DNA from: Aquamicrobium lusatiense
GTDB taxonomy: Bacteria > Pseudomonadota > Alphaproteobacteria > Rhizobiales > Rhizobiaceae
DNA length: 64,000 nucleotides
NCBI RefSeq assembly: GCF_014201615.1
Contig: NZ_JACHEU010000001.1
Span: forward strand, 887,631-951,630
Direction of reading: 5' to 3'
Under the pieces are notes generated by a model. That model worked only from the letters and a program-made list of their open reading frames with translations. It had not been told where the DNA came from and did no database searches. Numbering within the stretch: the first letter of the stretch is position 1; each line of letters begins with the position of its first letter. The translations under genes and the position numbers were made by a program. Positions 1 to 10,521 of this stretch are shown piece by piece.

Positions 1-2
1 TG

Positions 3-344
3 ATCCTCGCGCCAAGCTGCACCGACACCGAGGCCGGCTATCATCGCGTGCGCATCGGCGCGCAGGCGCGCGCGCTGGAAAACCAGCTTGCCGTGCTGGT
101 GTCGCCGACCGCCGGCTTCGCGCCATGGTCGCCGGCGGTGGACGAAAATTTCGGCCGCGCAGCACTCTATGTGCCGGCCGATTACGGCATGCCGCCGAGC
201 GGGGTTTTTGCCGAAAGCGAGGCCACAGCCACGGAAACAAGCCAGTGGCTGATCGGCGAGATCGATCTGCAACAGGTCGCTGCCCTGCGCCGTGAGGGGC
301 AGGTGGCGCTTTATCGCGACTGGCCGGAACAGTTCACGCTGTAG
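3..344 (+). CDS. Carbon-nitrogen hydrolase (nitrilase family), C-terminal part
   Basis: The reading frame is open from the window edge, so the start and most of the protein lie upstream. The visible 113 residues fit the last third of a nitrilase-superfamily amidohydrolase. A PSCTDT segment is followed by GYHRVRIGAQARALENQ and then a strand-like stretch ending in SPTAG, which is the usual region after the catalytic cysteine where the enzyme recognises its own side chains. The catalytic Glu, Lys and Cys themselves are not in view, so the substrate cannot be inferred. A palindromic repeat follows the stop codon directly. Confidence 0.8.
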   Translation: MLAPSCTDTEAGYHRVRIGAQARALENQLAVLVSPTAGFAPWSPAVDENFGRAALYVPADYGMPPSGVFAESEATATETSQWLIGEIDLQQVAALRREGQVALYRDWPEQFTL

Positions 345-400
345 AGCAATTCCGGCGGAGGTCCGAAGCGGTTTTCAATTCGGGAAAAGCAGAATGCTCC
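344..400. repeat. Imperfect palindromic intergenic repeat (rhizobial type)
   Basis: The 57 bases between the nitrilase stop and the IscU-like stop begin with GAGCAATTC and end with GAATGCTC, giving an imperfect hairpin. The interior carries GAAGCGGTTTTC and CGGGAAAAG blocks. It resembles repeats at 27776-27873 and 32439-32494. It sits between convergent genes and may act as a two-way terminator. Confidence 0.5.
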
Positions 401-406
401 AGCCGC

Positions 407-844
407 TCAGCCCAGCTTGCCGGCAGCTTCCGCAAGCGCGTCGAAAGGCAGCATGATCGAGCCGTGGCGGGTCGGGAATGCCCGTGCCGCCGTGAACATG
501 CCAAGCTCGGCCCAATAATCGGCAAAGTTGACATCCACCCCCGCCAGCAGGGCGGCGAGCTGTGCGCCCGCTTCTCCGATCTCGGCAAAACTTCGTCCCG
601 GCGCTTTGGTGGCCACGACCGCGATTGACGCCATGCCGAGCGTGCAGGCGCGCGCCCGATACCCCAGCGCGGTGACGAGCCGTCCGTCATGGCGGATGTC
701 GAGCGCCAGCGTACTGCCGCACAAAGGGCTGGTGCGGCTCACGGTGAGGTCGGCGGGCACGAGGCGGGCATCGTTGCGCACTTTGCGTGCCCAGTCCCGC
801 ACCCGCGCCTGATAGAGGGTGTCGAGGTCGCCCTCCGTGGTCAT
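407..844 (-). CDS. IscU/NifU-like iron-sulfur scaffold-related protein
   Basis: This 145-residue protein aligns by eye with IscU-type scaffolds. Cys42 (in PLCGS) and Cys67 (in RACTLGMAS) match the first two ligand cysteines. His127 in RHGSIMLPFDAL matches the conserved His. The third IscU cysteine, which should follow that His, is replaced by Gly128, so classical cluster building by this protein is doubtful. Its ATG overlaps the stop of the upstream DUF1641 gene by four bases, so the two are translationally coupled. Context suggests a role in sulfide or persulfide handling with the SQR-like flavoprotein rather than general Fe-S assembly. That role is inference. Confidence 0.75.
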   Translation of the reverse strand: MTTEGDLDTLYQARVRDWARKVRNDARLVPADLTVSRTSPLCGSTLALDIRHDGRLVTALGYRARACTLGMASIAVVATKAPGRSFAEIGEAGAQLAALLAGVDVNFADYWAELGMFTAARAFPTRHGSIMLPFDALAEAAGKLG

Positions 845-1266
845 TCCTCCACGTCGTTGTTCATCTGGCGGCCGAGCACGGCGAGGAATTGCAACGCGAA
901 ATGCAGGCCGCGGCGCACGTCCTCGTTGCCGGCGGTGCGCAGGAGGCCGAACAGCGTCGGCACCGGCAGGGTCGCTGCCTGGTTCTGCGCATAGCGGGCG
1001 GCGTTGCCCAGCGCCCAGGCGGTGCCGATGGTCTCCTCATAGGCCTTCATCAGCTTCTGGACCATGGCGTCGTCGAACATGTCGACGCCGTCGGAGGCCA
1101 GAGAGAGCAGGTCCACGACATTGTGGAAGCGGCGGCCCTGAATGAGCGGCGCGACCTTTTCCAGAAGCTCCTTCAGGCCGCGTTCCGTCGCCTCGTCCAG
1201 CAGCGGCGAAAGTGCGGTAGCGGGTTCCGTCAGGGTTGCGCCTGTGTCCGAACTGGATGTGTTCAA
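841..1266 (-). CDS. DUF1641 family protein
   Basis: The protein has 141 residues, is largely helical and acidic, and has no cysteine. The pattern with VDLLSLASDGVDMFDDAMV followed by a short amphipathic C-terminal helix is that of DUF1641. This family is repeatedly found next to sulfide:quinone oxidoreductase-like flavoproteins. Here it lies between such a gene (start 41 bases upstream) and an IscU-like gene that overlaps its stop. The molecular role is unknown; a small partner or adaptor of the flavoprotein is the natural guess. Confidence 0.8.
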   Translation of the reverse strand: MNTSSSDTGATLTEPATALSPLLDEATERGLKELLEKVAPLIQGRRFHNVVDLLSLASDGVDMFDDAMVQKLMKAYEETIGTAWALGNAARYAQNQAATLPVPTLFGLLRTAGNEDVRRGLHFALQFLAVLGRQMNNDVEE

Positions 1267-1307
1267 GGTGATGTCCTCCCCTGAGGCTGCATGTCTTTTC
1301 GTGATGT

Positions 1308-2498
1308 TCAGATGATGCCGCGCGCGACGGACCAGTAGATGCCGCGGTTGAAGGCCTTGCGCAGCAGCCCGCCGACCTTGGTCGGCGGGGTCGGGTGCAC
1401 GTCCTCGTCATAGTCGTACCAGAGCGGCATGCCGGCCTCGAGACCCATCTGGGCCACCGCCTGCACCTTGCCGTCATAGACATCCACGGTGCGGCCGAGG
1501 CGCAGGTCGCCGGCGATGTTGTTGGCGATGATCGGGCACTGGTTGTGGCAGGAACCGCCGGCCTTGGAGATCGGCAGGTCGACGGTATCACCCATCACAT
1601 AGGCGTTGGGAAAGCCTTCGAGCTGTAGCGTCTGGCGGTTGGTGGGCAGCCAGCCTTCATTGTTGGCAGCCTGCGAAACGCCGCTTTCCAGCACGGCGTC
1701 GACGGCACGGATCGGCGGCGTGCACATGAGCAGGTCGAAGCCTTCCTCCTTGCCCTCTTCGGAGGTCGCGACCTTGCGTTCGGGGTCGACCGAGGCCAGC
1801 GTGAAGCCGCGCTGGTACTTGATGCCCTTGCTCTCGAAGATCGCCGGCATCACCTCGCACACCTCCTGCTGCAGGAACAGGCAGTTGCGCAGAAGCTGCG
1901 AAACGGTCGGATAGGTGTAGACGATCTCCACCTGATCGCGCACGCCCTTGCGGCGCAGATATTCGTCGAGCATCAGCGTGGTTTCCACCGGCGCGATGCC
2001 GCACTGATGCGGCACGTTCGGCGTTTTCGGGAAGTTGACGGTGATGAAGATGCGGCCCTTCTCGAATTTCCGCAGCCTTTCGGCCATCTGAAGAGCGGGC
2101 TTCTGCTGGTAGAAATAATCGCCGGCTTCCTTCAGGCCGGGAATGCGCTCCGGTGCCGGCAGGCAGCCGGTCGAAACCACGATGTAGTCGTAGCCGATGG
2201 TCTTGCCGCTCTGCGTCTTCACCTTCGAGCCGGCGAAGTCGAAACTGGTGACCTTGTCGACGCGGAAGTCGATCTCGGGGCGCAGCAGCGACTGTTGCTT
2301 GCGGCGCAGTTCACCCTCGAAGAACATGTCGAAGGCGACATACATGAAGGCCGGCTTGTAATAGTGCCAGGGCGAATCCGAAAGCAGGGTGACTTTCACG
2401 GCGCCGCGCGCCACTTCAGGATAGAGCTTGGCCACGATGCTGTTGGCGGTCATCGTGCCGCCAATGCCGCCACCCACAACAAGTATGTGCTTGGTCAA
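1308..2498 (-). CDS. Sulfide:quinone oxidoreductase-like FAD-dependent oxidoreductase
   Basis: A flavoprotein of 396 residues with an N-terminal dinucleotide fold (HILVVGGGIGG, residues 4-14) and a second FAD contact at VMGDTVDLP (301-309). Cys112 (STGCLP), Cys166 (PHQCGIAP) and the pair Cys317/Cys321 (GGSCHNQCP) are well placed to be the redox cysteines of the SQR/FCSD group, which moves electrons from sulfide to quinone at the inner membrane face. I chose a TTG start at 2498 because GGGAGG lies about six bases upstream; the frame stays open for 16 more codons without a better signal. First gene of the unit with DUF1641 and the IscU-like gene. The exact substrate is not proven. Confidence 0.82.
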   Translation of the reverse strand: MTKHILVVGGGIGGTMTANSIVAKLYPEVARGAVKVTLLSDSPWHYYKPAFMYVAFDMFFEGELRRKQQSLLRPEIDFRVDKVTSFDFAGSKVKTQSGKTIGYDYIVVSTGCLPAPERIPGLKEAGDYFYQQKPALQMAERLRKFEKGRIFITVNFPKTPNVPHQCGIAPVETTLMLDEYLRRKGVRDQVEIVYTYPTVSQLLRNCLFLQQEVCEVMPAIFESKGIKYQRGFTLASVDPERKVATSEEGKEEGFDLLMCTPPIRAVDAVLESGVSQAANNEGWLPTNRQTLQLEGFPNAYVMGDTVDLPISKAGGSCHNQCPIIANNIAGDLRLGRTVDVYDGKVQAVAQMGLEAGMPLWYDYDEDVHPTPPTKVGGLLRKAFNRGIYWSVARGII

Positions 2499-2587
2499 GA
2501 AAGCCTCCCTCAGGCGGCCGCCTGCATGTCGGCGGCAACATGTCATGACCTCACGCTAGCATGGGAAATTAAGTGCCGGTTGCGGCA

Positions 2588-2608
2588 ATGCTTCCAATCT
2601 GGAAGCAT
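2588..2608. promoter_or_regulatory. Perfect 8-bp-arm palindrome, probable operator
   Basis: ATGCTTCC-AATCT-GGAAGCAT lies in the 142-bp gap between the SQR-like gene and the divergent winged-helix gene, 33 bases before the latter's start. The position suits a shared operator for both promoters. The binder is probably the adjacent regulator; this is inference. Confidence 0.55.
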
Positions 2609-2640
2609 GCTGTTCCAGCGTATCATGCAGGAGGCGAGAC

Positions 2641-3096
2641 GTGGACGATCAACACATCCGTGCCGTTGTGCAAACGCAGATCATCGAATGCCTGAACCGG
2701 TTCTACGCGATCGAGACGGGCATGTGGGGCGGGCCGCTCCATGCCCTGATCATCCGCACCGTGATCGCGGGTGAAAATCAGGGACGGCTCTACGATATCT
2801 CAGCCATCGCCAATGTGCTGGACCTGCCCCTGACCACCGTGCACCGCAAGGTGCGCGAACTGGAGGAAATGGGGTTCCTCTACAGGCAGCGTGACGGCCG
2901 CTCGGTCTATCTGCGCCCCACGCAGCGCACCTGCGTGAAGCTGGACAAATCCTTCGAGGAGATGATCCGCGCGGTGCGGCTGCTCTACCGGATGCCCTCG
3001 CCGCAGACGTTTCTGAAATATGTGGTGGACGCCGGGCCGCACCCGGCATTGCGCTTCTATGGCGAGGCGGACGACGAGGCTGCACAGACGCACTGA
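2641..3096 (+). CDS. Winged-helix transcriptional regulator (MarR-like)
   Basis: A 151-residue protein starting with GTG at 2641, with GGAGG-like purines nearby (caggaggcgagac). Residues 55-88 form a clear helix-turn-helix (IANVLDLPLTTVHRKVRELEE) followed by a wing (RQRDGRSVYLRP), as in MarR/IclR-type regulators. There is no obvious ligand or metal-binding domain, but Cys98 in the wing-proximal helix could sense thiols. It is divergent from the SQR-like operon with a palindrome between them, so local control of that operon is likely. The effector is unknown. Confidence 0.75.
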   Translation: MDDQHIRAVVQTQIIECLNRFYAIETGMWGGPLHALIIRTVIAGENQGRLYDISAIANVLDLPLTTVHRKVRELEEMGFLYRQRDGRSVYLRPTQRTCVKLDKSFEEMIRAVRLLYRMPSPQTFLKYVVDAGPHPALRFYGEADDEAAQTH

Positions 3097-3131
3097 CCGG
3101 GCGGCCGGAGCCGCAGCGCCGGCCTGATCGG

Positions 3132-3701
3132 TCAGACCGGCGCGATGACGATGTGCAGGATTTGCGCGGCTGTCTCCGTGCGATTGACGAAGCCTTCGCC
3201 TGCGTCGAGCGCGATTGCATCGAAACGCTCGATGGTCAGGTTCTCGCCATCGGCATCGATTCTGGCTGCGGTGTTGAACACCGCCCAGCCCGCGCCGGTT
3301 GTGGTGAAACGCGCGCCCGGTTCGAGCGTCAGGCGCTGCATCTCATGCGAGCAGCGCCCGCGCCGTGTCATGATGTTGAGGTCGATGGTCGGCCCGCCCG
3401 TGTTGCGGCTGGAAATCGTCCAGTCGCCCGGGAAGGCGAAGGGCGCACCGTCGGGCCGCAGCTCGATGGTTTTCCCCTCAGGCAGATCGAGCGCCAGCCC
3501 CGGACCGTCGAGCAGGGCGATGGTGCGGTCGATGCCGGCGAACACCGAGAAGGGTCCGTCGGCGCCGACATGGGCGATCGACAGCCGCCAGTCGAAGCTG
3601 TCGGTGTCGCTGCCCGCGGGGAAGGCTGCCACCTCTTCGGTGAGGCCCTGCCCGTTCTTCCATGCCATGCGCTTGTGGTCGGCGCGGCGCGCGATCTTCA
3701 T
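3132..3701 (-). CDS. hutD: HutD family protein (Ves-like cupin)
   Basis: 189 residues counted from the ATG at 3701, giving an N-terminus starting MKIARRADHKRMAWKNGQG. WKNGQGLTEEV, followed by FDWRLSIAHVGADGPFS and RTIALLDGPG, is the HutD/Ves signature, a double-stranded beta-helix fold. HutD is found in proteobacterial hut loci and is thought to limit or tune histidine breakdown; no enzymatic step is assigned to it. It is the last gene of the hutI-H-G-U-D unit, eight bases after the hutU stop. The frame extends 40 codons further upstream inside hutU, but that part is out of character. Confidence 0.9.
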   Translation of the reverse strand: MKIARRADHKRMAWKNGQGLTEEVAAFPAGSDTDSFDWRLSIAHVGADGPFSVFAGIDRTIALLDGPGLALDLPEGKTIELRPDGAPFAFPGDWTISSRNTGGPTIDLNIMTRRGRCSHEMQRLTLEPGARFTTTGAGWAVFNTAARIDADGENLTIERFDAIALDAGEGFVNRTETAAQILHIVIAPV

Positions 3702-3709
3702 GGCCGGCC

Positions 3710-5383
<1,674 letters not shown>

Positions 5384-5397
5384 GGGTTAGGTTCCTC

Positions 5398-6201
5398 TCA
5401 GCGTTTAAGCCCGGACGCGATCTCTTCGATGCGTTCGAGAATGGCTTTCAAAGGCACGCGCAGGCGCGCGGCTTTCGTTTCGTCATAGTTGAAGGGCACC
5501 GCCTCGGTGGCGAGATGGGTGGATTGGGCAAGCTCCATCTGGATGGCGTGCACGCCCGTTTCCGGCCTGCCGTAGTGGCGTGTCGTCCAGCCGCCCTTGA
5601 AGCGGCCGTTCAGCACCGATGTGTAGCCTTGCGCCTTGCCGGTGATCTCAACGACAGCGGCTTCGATCGCGGGGTCGCAGGTCTTGCCCAGGAGCGTGCC
5701 GATGTTGAAATCCGGCAGCTTGCCCTCGAACAGGAAGGGAATATACGAGCGGATGGAATGGCAGTCGTAGAGGATCGCCACGCCATGGATCGCCTTCACC
5801 CGCTCGATCTCGGCGGCGAGCGCATCGTGGTAGGGCTTGTGGAAGCGCGCGATGCGGTCGGCGGTGTCGGCTTCGGTCGGAGCCTCGCCGTCCTTCCAGA
5901 TCGAAACGCCGTCGAAATCGGTCTCCGGGATCAGCGACGTGGTGTTCTGGCCGGGATAAAGGCTGCTGCCAGCCGGATCGCGGTTGGCGTCGATGCAATA
6001 GCGATGGAAGGTGGCGCGCACCGTGGTCACGTTGTCGAGCAGCCCGTCATAGAGCTGCTCGATGTGCCAGTCGGTGTCGGCCAGAAGCAGGCCATTGTCG
6101 TTCAGGCGCACCCGGATGTCGTCCGGCACGTCGGTGCCGGTGTGCGGCAGGCCCAGAATGACCGGCGAGGTGCCCTGACGGACTTCGAAGACGTCAGCCA
6201 T
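5398..6201 (-). CDS. hutG: N-formylglutamate deformylase
   Basis: 267 residues of the N-formylglutamate amidohydrolase family. Putative zinc-binding elements are visible: LGLPHTGTDVPDD near residue 20, RYCIDANRDP near 70, and YDCHSIRS near 150. The enzyme cleaves N-formylglutamate to glutamate and formate, the last step of the five-step hut route. This fits the presence of HutF, which makes N-formylglutamate by deiminating formimidoylglutamate. Its start lies one base beyond the hutH stop, so translation is probably coupled. Confidence 0.95.
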   Translation of the reverse strand: MADVFEVRQGTSPVILGLPHTGTDVPDDIRVRLNDNGLLLADTDWHIEQLYDGLLDNVTTVRATFHRYCIDANRDPAGSSLYPGQNTTSLIPETDFDGVSIWKDGEAPTEADTADRIARFHKPYHDALAAEIERVKAIHGVAILYDCHSIRSYIPFLFEGKLPDFNIGTLLGKTCDPAIEAAVVEITGKAQGYTSVLNGRFKGGWTTRHYGRPETGVHAIQMELAQSTHLATEAVPFNYDETKAARLRVPLKAILERIEEIASGLKR

Positions 6202-6202
6202 C

Positions 6203-7738
6203 TCAACCCTCCAGAGCAGGCAGCAGGCCGGCCGAAACGCTGCCGGTCAGCGATCCGTCGGCGACCAGCTTTGCCGCGACGGCAAGATCAGGCGCCATGT
6301 AACGGTCGTTTTCCAGAGCCGGAACGGCAGCGCGCAGGCAGGCAATCGCCTTCTGCAATTCGGGGCTGGTGGTCAGCGGTCCGCGCAGTTCCACGCCCTG
6401 TGTGCCGGCCAGCGCCTCGATGCCGATGATGTTGAACAGATTGTCGGTCATCTGCAGCAGGCGGCGTGCGCCGTGGCAGGCCATGGACACATGGTCTTCC
6501 TGATTGGCCGAGGTCGGCGTGGAATCCACCGAGGCTGGATGCGACATCTGCTTGTTCTCGCTCATCAGCGCGGCTGACGTCACCTCGGCGATCATCAGGC
6601 CGGAGTTGAGGCCGGGATTGCGGGCGAGGAAGGGCGGCAGGCCGTAGGAGAGGGCGGGGTCGACCAGCAGTGCGATGCGGCGCTGGGCAATCGCGCCGAT
6701 CTCGCACACGGCAAGCGCGATCTGGTCGGCGGCGAAGGCCACCGGCTCGGCGTGGAAGTTGCCGCCCGAGACGACGCTGTCGTCGGACAGCACCAGCGGG
6801 TTGTCGGTAACGGCGTTGGCCTCGATTTCCAGCGTGCGGCCGACCTGACGAAGCAGGTCGAGGCAGGCACCATCCACCTGCGGCTGGCAGCGGATGCAGT
6901 AAGGGTCCTGCACGCGCTCGTCGCCGTCGATATGGCTCTGGCGGATGGCCGAGCCGTCGAGCAGGGCGCGGAGCGCCGCCGCCGTGTCGATCTGGCCCCT
7001 GTGGCCGCGCAGCGTGTGGATGTCGGCGGTGAAGGGCGCGGACGAGCCCATGGCGGCGTCGGTCGAGAGTGCGCCGGTGATCAGCGCTGCCTGAGCGGCG
7101 CGATGGGCGCGGAACAGGCCGGCCAGCGCCAGCGCGGTTGAGGCCTGCGTGCCGTTGATCAGCGCCAGACCTTCCTTGGCGGCGAGCACGACCGGGGTGA
7201 GGCCGGCGCGCTCAAGTGCGGCGCGGCCCGAAAGCTGTTCACCCTGATAGAAGGCTTCGCCTTCGCCCATCATCACGGCGGCGAAATGGGCGAGCGGGGC
7301 AAGGTCGCCCGATGCGCCGACCGAGCCCTTTTCCGGGATCAGCGGCACCACGCCTTTTTCCAGCATGCCTTCGATCAGGCGCACCAGTTCAAGCCGCACG
7401 CCCGAAGCGCCACGGCCCAGCGAAACCAGCTTCAGCGCCATGATCAGGCGCACGACATTTTCCGGCATGGGTGCGCCGACGCCGCAGCAATGCGACAGGA
7501 TGAGGTTGCGTTGCAGGGTGGCGGTGTCGGCGGCGTCGATCTTGATCGAGGCCAGCTTGCCGAAGCCGGTGTTGACGCCATAGACCGGCTCGTTGCCGGC
7601 GGCGATGGCGGCGATGCGGGCTGCTGCCTTCTCGATGCGGGCATCGAAGCTGCGGTCGAGAACGGCATTCTCGCCATTCCAGTAGATCGCGGCCAGATCG
7701 GCCAGCGGCACGGAACCGGGATGAAGCGTGATGGTCAT
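6203..7738 (-). CDS. hutH: Histidine ammonia-lyase
   Basis: A 511-residue enzyme that deaminates L-histidine to urocanate, the first hut step. The Ala142-Ser143-Gly144 triad in [14 protein letters not shown] cyclises to the MIO prosthetic group. YGVNTGFG (residues 53-60) and [11 protein letters not shown] are also typical. I take the ATG at 7738 ([12 protein letters not shown]); the frame runs further upstream but only over the hutI end. It lies between hutI and hutG in the minus-strand unit. Cytosolic tetramer in the family. Confidence 0.98.
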   Translation of the reverse strand: MTITLHPGSVPLADLAAIYWNGENAVLDRSFDARIEKAAARIAAIAAGNEPVYGVNTGFGKLASIKIDAADTATLQRNLILSHCCGVGAPMPENVVRLIMALKLVSLGRGASGVRLELVRLIEGMLEKGVVPLIPEKGSVGASGDLAPLAHFAAVMMGEGEAFYQGEQLSGRAALERAGLTPVVLAAKEGLALINGTQASTALALAGLFRAHRAAQAALITGALSTDAAMGSSAPFTADIHTLRGHRGQIDTAAALRALLDGSAIRQSHIDGDERVQDPYCIRCQPQVDGACLDLLRQVGRTLEIEANAVTDNPLVLSDDSVVSGGNFHAEPVAFAADQIALAVCEIGAIAQRRIALLVDPALSYGLPPFLARNPGLNSGLMIAEVTSAALMSENKQMSHPASVDSTPTSANQEDHVSMACHGARRLLQMTDNLFNIIGIEALAGTQGVELRGPLTTSPELQKAIACLRAAVPALENDRYMAPDLAVAAKLVADGSLTGSVSAGLLPALEG

Positions 7739-7761
7739 GCGTGGTTTCCTCCGGGAAGGGT

Positions 7762-8988
7762 TCAGATCGTGGCGTCGCGGCCGGCGCGGATGCGGGCATG
7801 CAGCGGGTTGAAGCCGATGCGGTAGACGAGCTCGGCCGGCTCGGCGATGTCCCAGATGGCGAGGTCGGCCTGCTTGCCGGCTTCCAGCGTGCCTATGGTG
7901 TCCAGCTTGCCCAGCGCCCGCGCGGCCTCGCGGGTGATGCCGGCAAGGCACTCCTCCACGGTCAGCGCAAACAGCGTCGCACCCATGTTCATGGTGAGCA
8001 GCAGCGAGGTCAGCGGCGAGGTGCCGGGATTGTTGTCGGTGGCAAGCGCGATGTGCGTGCCGTGCTTGCGGAACAGATCGACCGGCGGCTTCTTCGTCTC
8101 GCGGATGAAGTAGAAGGCGCCGGGCAGAAGCACCGCGACGGTGCCGGCTTTCGCCATGGCGGCAGCACCCGCATCGTCGGTATATTCAAGGTGGTCGGCC
8201 GACAGCGCACCATAGGAGGCGGCGAGCGCCGCGCCATGCAGGTTGGAAAGCTGGTCGGCATGCAGCTTGACCCGCAGGCCGAGCTTCTGCGCGGCATCGA
8301 ACACCAGCCGCATGTCGTCGGGCGAGAAGGCGATGCCTTCGCAGAAGCCGTCGACGGCATCGACAAGGCCCTCGGCATGCGCGGCGTCCAGCCCCGGCAG
8401 CACGACCTCGCGCAGGAAGTCGCCGTTGCGGCCCTTGTATTCGACAGGCGTCGCGTGCGCGCCGAGATAGGTAGTGGCGATGTCCACGTCGCGTTTTCCG
8501 GCGAGTGCGCGCGCGGCGCGCAACATCTTCAGTTCATCGGCGATGGTGAGGCCGTAGCCGGACTTGATCTCGATCGTGGTGGCGCCTTCGGCCAGCAGCG
8601 CGTCGAGACGCGGCAGGCTCTCAGCGATCAGCGTGTCCTCGTCGGCGGCGCGCACATTGGTGACGGAGGAAACGATGCCGCCGCCGGCCCGCGCGATCTC
8701 TTCATAGGAAGCGCCGGCCAGCCGCATCTCGAACTCGCGCGCCCGGTTGCCGGCATGGACGATATGGGTATGGCAGTCGATCAGGCCGGGCGTGATCCAG
8801 CGGCCGTCGCAATCGATGGTCCCGGCGCCGGACAGCTCGGTGGAAGGCAGGTCGGCGGCAGAGCCGGCGAAGAGGATGCGGCCGTCGCGAACGGCGATCG
8901 CGCCATTGTCGACGATACCGAGCCCCGACCGGGCGGGATCGAGCGTCGCCAGCCGCGCATTGGTCCAGATGCGGTCGCCTTTTGCCAT
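7762..8988 (-). CDS. hutI: Imidazolonepropionase
   Basis: 408 residues of the amidohydrolase superfamily, hydrolysing 4-imidazolone-5-propionate to N-formimidoyl-L-glutamate. Metal and substrate residues are in [12 protein letters not shown] (near residue 70), [12 protein letters not shown] and [11 protein letters not shown] prefer the ATG at 8988 to a TTG six codons upstream, because AGGAG sits eight bases before the ATG and would be inside the coding region of the longer form. It is the first gene of the minus-strand hut unit, facing hutF over a 114-bp divergent promoter with a HutC-type site. Confidence 0.96.
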   Translation of the reverse strand: MAKGDRIWTNARLATLDPARSGLGIVDNGAIAVRDGRILFAGSAADLPSTELSGAGTIDCDGRWITPGLIDCHTHIVHAGNRAREFEMRLAGASYEEIARAGGGIVSSVTNVRAADEDTLIAESLPRLDALLAEGATTIEIKSGYGLTIADELKMLRAARALAGKRDVDIATTYLGAHATPVEYKGRNGDFLREVVLPGLDAAHAEGLVDAVDGFCEGIAFSPDDMRLVFDAAQKLGLRVKLHADQLSNLHGAALAASYGALSADHLEYTDDAGAAAMAKAGTVAVLLPGAFYFIRETKKPPVDLFRKHGTHIALATDNNPGTSPLTSLLLTMNMGATLFALTVEECLAGITREAARALGKLDTIGTLEAGKQADLAIWDIAEPAELVYRIGFNPLHARIRAGRDATI

Positions 8989-9037
8989 TGGTGATCTCCT
9001 CGACAAGCACGTTGCGTCAGCTTCGCCTTGCTGATAT

Positions 9038-9045
9038 GTATATAC
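9038..9045. promoter_or_regulatory. HutC-type operator in the hutI/hutF divergent promoter
   Basis: GTATATAC, flanked by AT on the left and TT on the right, is a perfect palindrome. It matches the published consensus of HutC-subfamily GntR regulators (NyGTMTAKACNy). It lies 50 bases before the hutI start and 57 before hutF, so one site could repress both arms until urocanate or histidine releases HutC, encoded by the second gene of the plus-strand arm. Confidence 0.8.
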
Positions 9046-9102
9046 TTAATACAGATCGGCGCAAGCCAAAAATGTCGCTCACCCTGACCCGGGAGGTCCA
9101 TC

Positions 9103-10446
9103 ATGACAGTCATCCACGCTGAGAATGCCCTGCTGGCGGACGGGCTGGCGCGCGACGTGCGCATCACCTTCTCCGATGCCGGCATCGAACGTGTGGAAAC
9201 GGGGGTGCAGGCCAAGGCGGGCGACGAGCGCCACCGCTTCGTGGTTCCGGCCATGCCCAATCTGCACAGCCATGCCTTCCAGCGAGCCATGGCGGGTCTG
9301 GCCGAGACGCGCGGACCGGGTGCGGACTCGTTCTGGAGCTGGCGCACGGAAATGTACCGCGCCGCCCTGTCGATGACGCCGGAGCAGGTCGAGGCGGTCG
9401 CGTCGCAACTCTATGTGGAAATGCTGGAGGCGGGGTTCTGCCGGGTCGGCGAGTTCCACTATCTGCATCACGATAAGGACGGGTCGCACTATGCCGATCC
9501 GGCCGAGATGGCCGCGCGCATCGGTGCGGCCAGCGCGGAAACCGGCATCGCTCTGACCCTGTTGCCGGTATTCTATGCCCATTCCGGCTTTGGCGGAACC
9601 TCGCCGATCGAGGGGCAGCGCCGCTTCATCCATGACGTCGACGCTTTCGCAAGGCTGATGCAACGCGCGGAAGAGATCGTCGCCGGCCTGCCGGGCGCCG
9701 TGCTCGGCATCGCTCCGCACAGCCTGCGCGCCGCCACGCCGGAAGAGCTTCAGCAGGTCATTCCCTTCGCAAAGGGCGGGCCAGTCCACATCCATGTCGC
9801 CGAACAGGTGAAGGAGGTCGAGGATTGCATTGCATGGTCTGGCAAGCGCCCGGTTGAATGGCTGCTCGACAACATGGATCTGGACGGGCGCTGGTGCCTG
9901 ATCCACGCCACCCACATGACCGCTGACGAAACCACGCGCATGGCGAAAAGCGGCGCGGTCGCGGGCCTTTGCCCGATCACCGAGGCCAACCTGGGCGACG
10001 GCGTGTTCGAGGCCCCCGACTTCCTCGCCGCCGGCGGGCACTTCGGCATCGGCTCGGACAGCAACATCCTGATCTCGCTGGAAGAAGAGCTGCGTACGCT
10101 GGAATATTCGCAGCGCCTCCTGCGCCGCTCGCGCAATGTGGTGGCCGATCCCGGTCAGTCCACCGGCCTGAACCTGTACGCGCGAGCGCTGAAGGGCGGC
10201 GCGCAGGCGCTCGGCACCACCAGCGGCATCGAGGCAGGCCTTCCGGCTGATCTTCTCGCGCTCGATCTTTCGGCCACGCAATATCTGCCGGCGGAAAAGG
10301 TGCTCGACCATTTCGTCTTCGCCCGCGGCATCGGCGTCGACAGCGTCTGGGTGGGCGGTGCAAAGCAGGTCGAGGGCGGCCGCCATCGCAGGCGCGATGC
10401 CATTGCCGCCCGCTTCGCCAAAGTGATGACCGAGCTGTCGGCCTGA
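9103..10446 (+). CDS. hutF: Formimidoylglutamate deiminase
   Basis: 447 residues of the amidohydrolase superfamily, removing the imino nitrogen of N-formimidoylglutamate to give N-formylglutamate and ammonia. Metal ligands are in MPNLHSHAFQRAMAGL (residues 51-66), VHIHVAEQ, LIHATHM and GSDSNI. A GGGAGG ribosome site is seven bases before the ATG. Its presence with hutG defines the five-step pathway, instead of the one-step formiminoglutamase route. hutC follows it in the same direction. Confidence 0.96.
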   Translation: MTVIHAENALLADGLARDVRITFSDAGIERVETGVQAKAGDERHRFVVPAMPNLHSHAFQRAMAGLAETRGPGADSFWSWRTEMYRAALSMTPEQVEAVASQLYVEMLEAGFCRVGEFHYLHHDKDGSHYADPAEMAARIGAASAETGIALTLLPVFYAHSGFGGTSPIEGQRRFIHDVDAFARLMQRAEEIVAGLPGAVLGIAPHSLRAATPEELQQVIPFAKGGPVHIHVAEQVKEVEDCIAWSGKRPVEWLLDNMDLDGRWCLIHATHMTADETTRMAKSGAVAGLCPITEANLGDGVFEAPDFLAAGGHFGIGSDSNILISLEEELRTLEYSQRLLRRSRNVVADPGQSTGLNLYARALKGGAQALGTTSGIEAGLPADLLALDLSATQYLPAEKVLDHFVFARGIGVDSVWVGGAKQVEGGRHRRRDAIAARFAKVMTELSA

Positions 10447-10469
10447 TTGTTGCGGAAAAAGGATTCCGA

Positions 10470-10490
10470 TGAGCCTGTTGATGCGATAGG
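10470..10490 (+). other. Possible six-codon leader ORF before hutC
   Basis: ATG AGC CTG TTG ATG CGA TAG is preceded by AAAAAGG at about seven bases, a better ribosome site than hutC itself has. It ends 31 bases before the chosen hutC start. It could be a short leader peptide, or the remains of an older hutC N-terminus lost by a frameshift. Weak evidence. Confidence 0.25.
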
Positions 10491-10521
10491 GAAGCTCAGG
10501 CAGCGCAAGAGTGAAGGCGAC

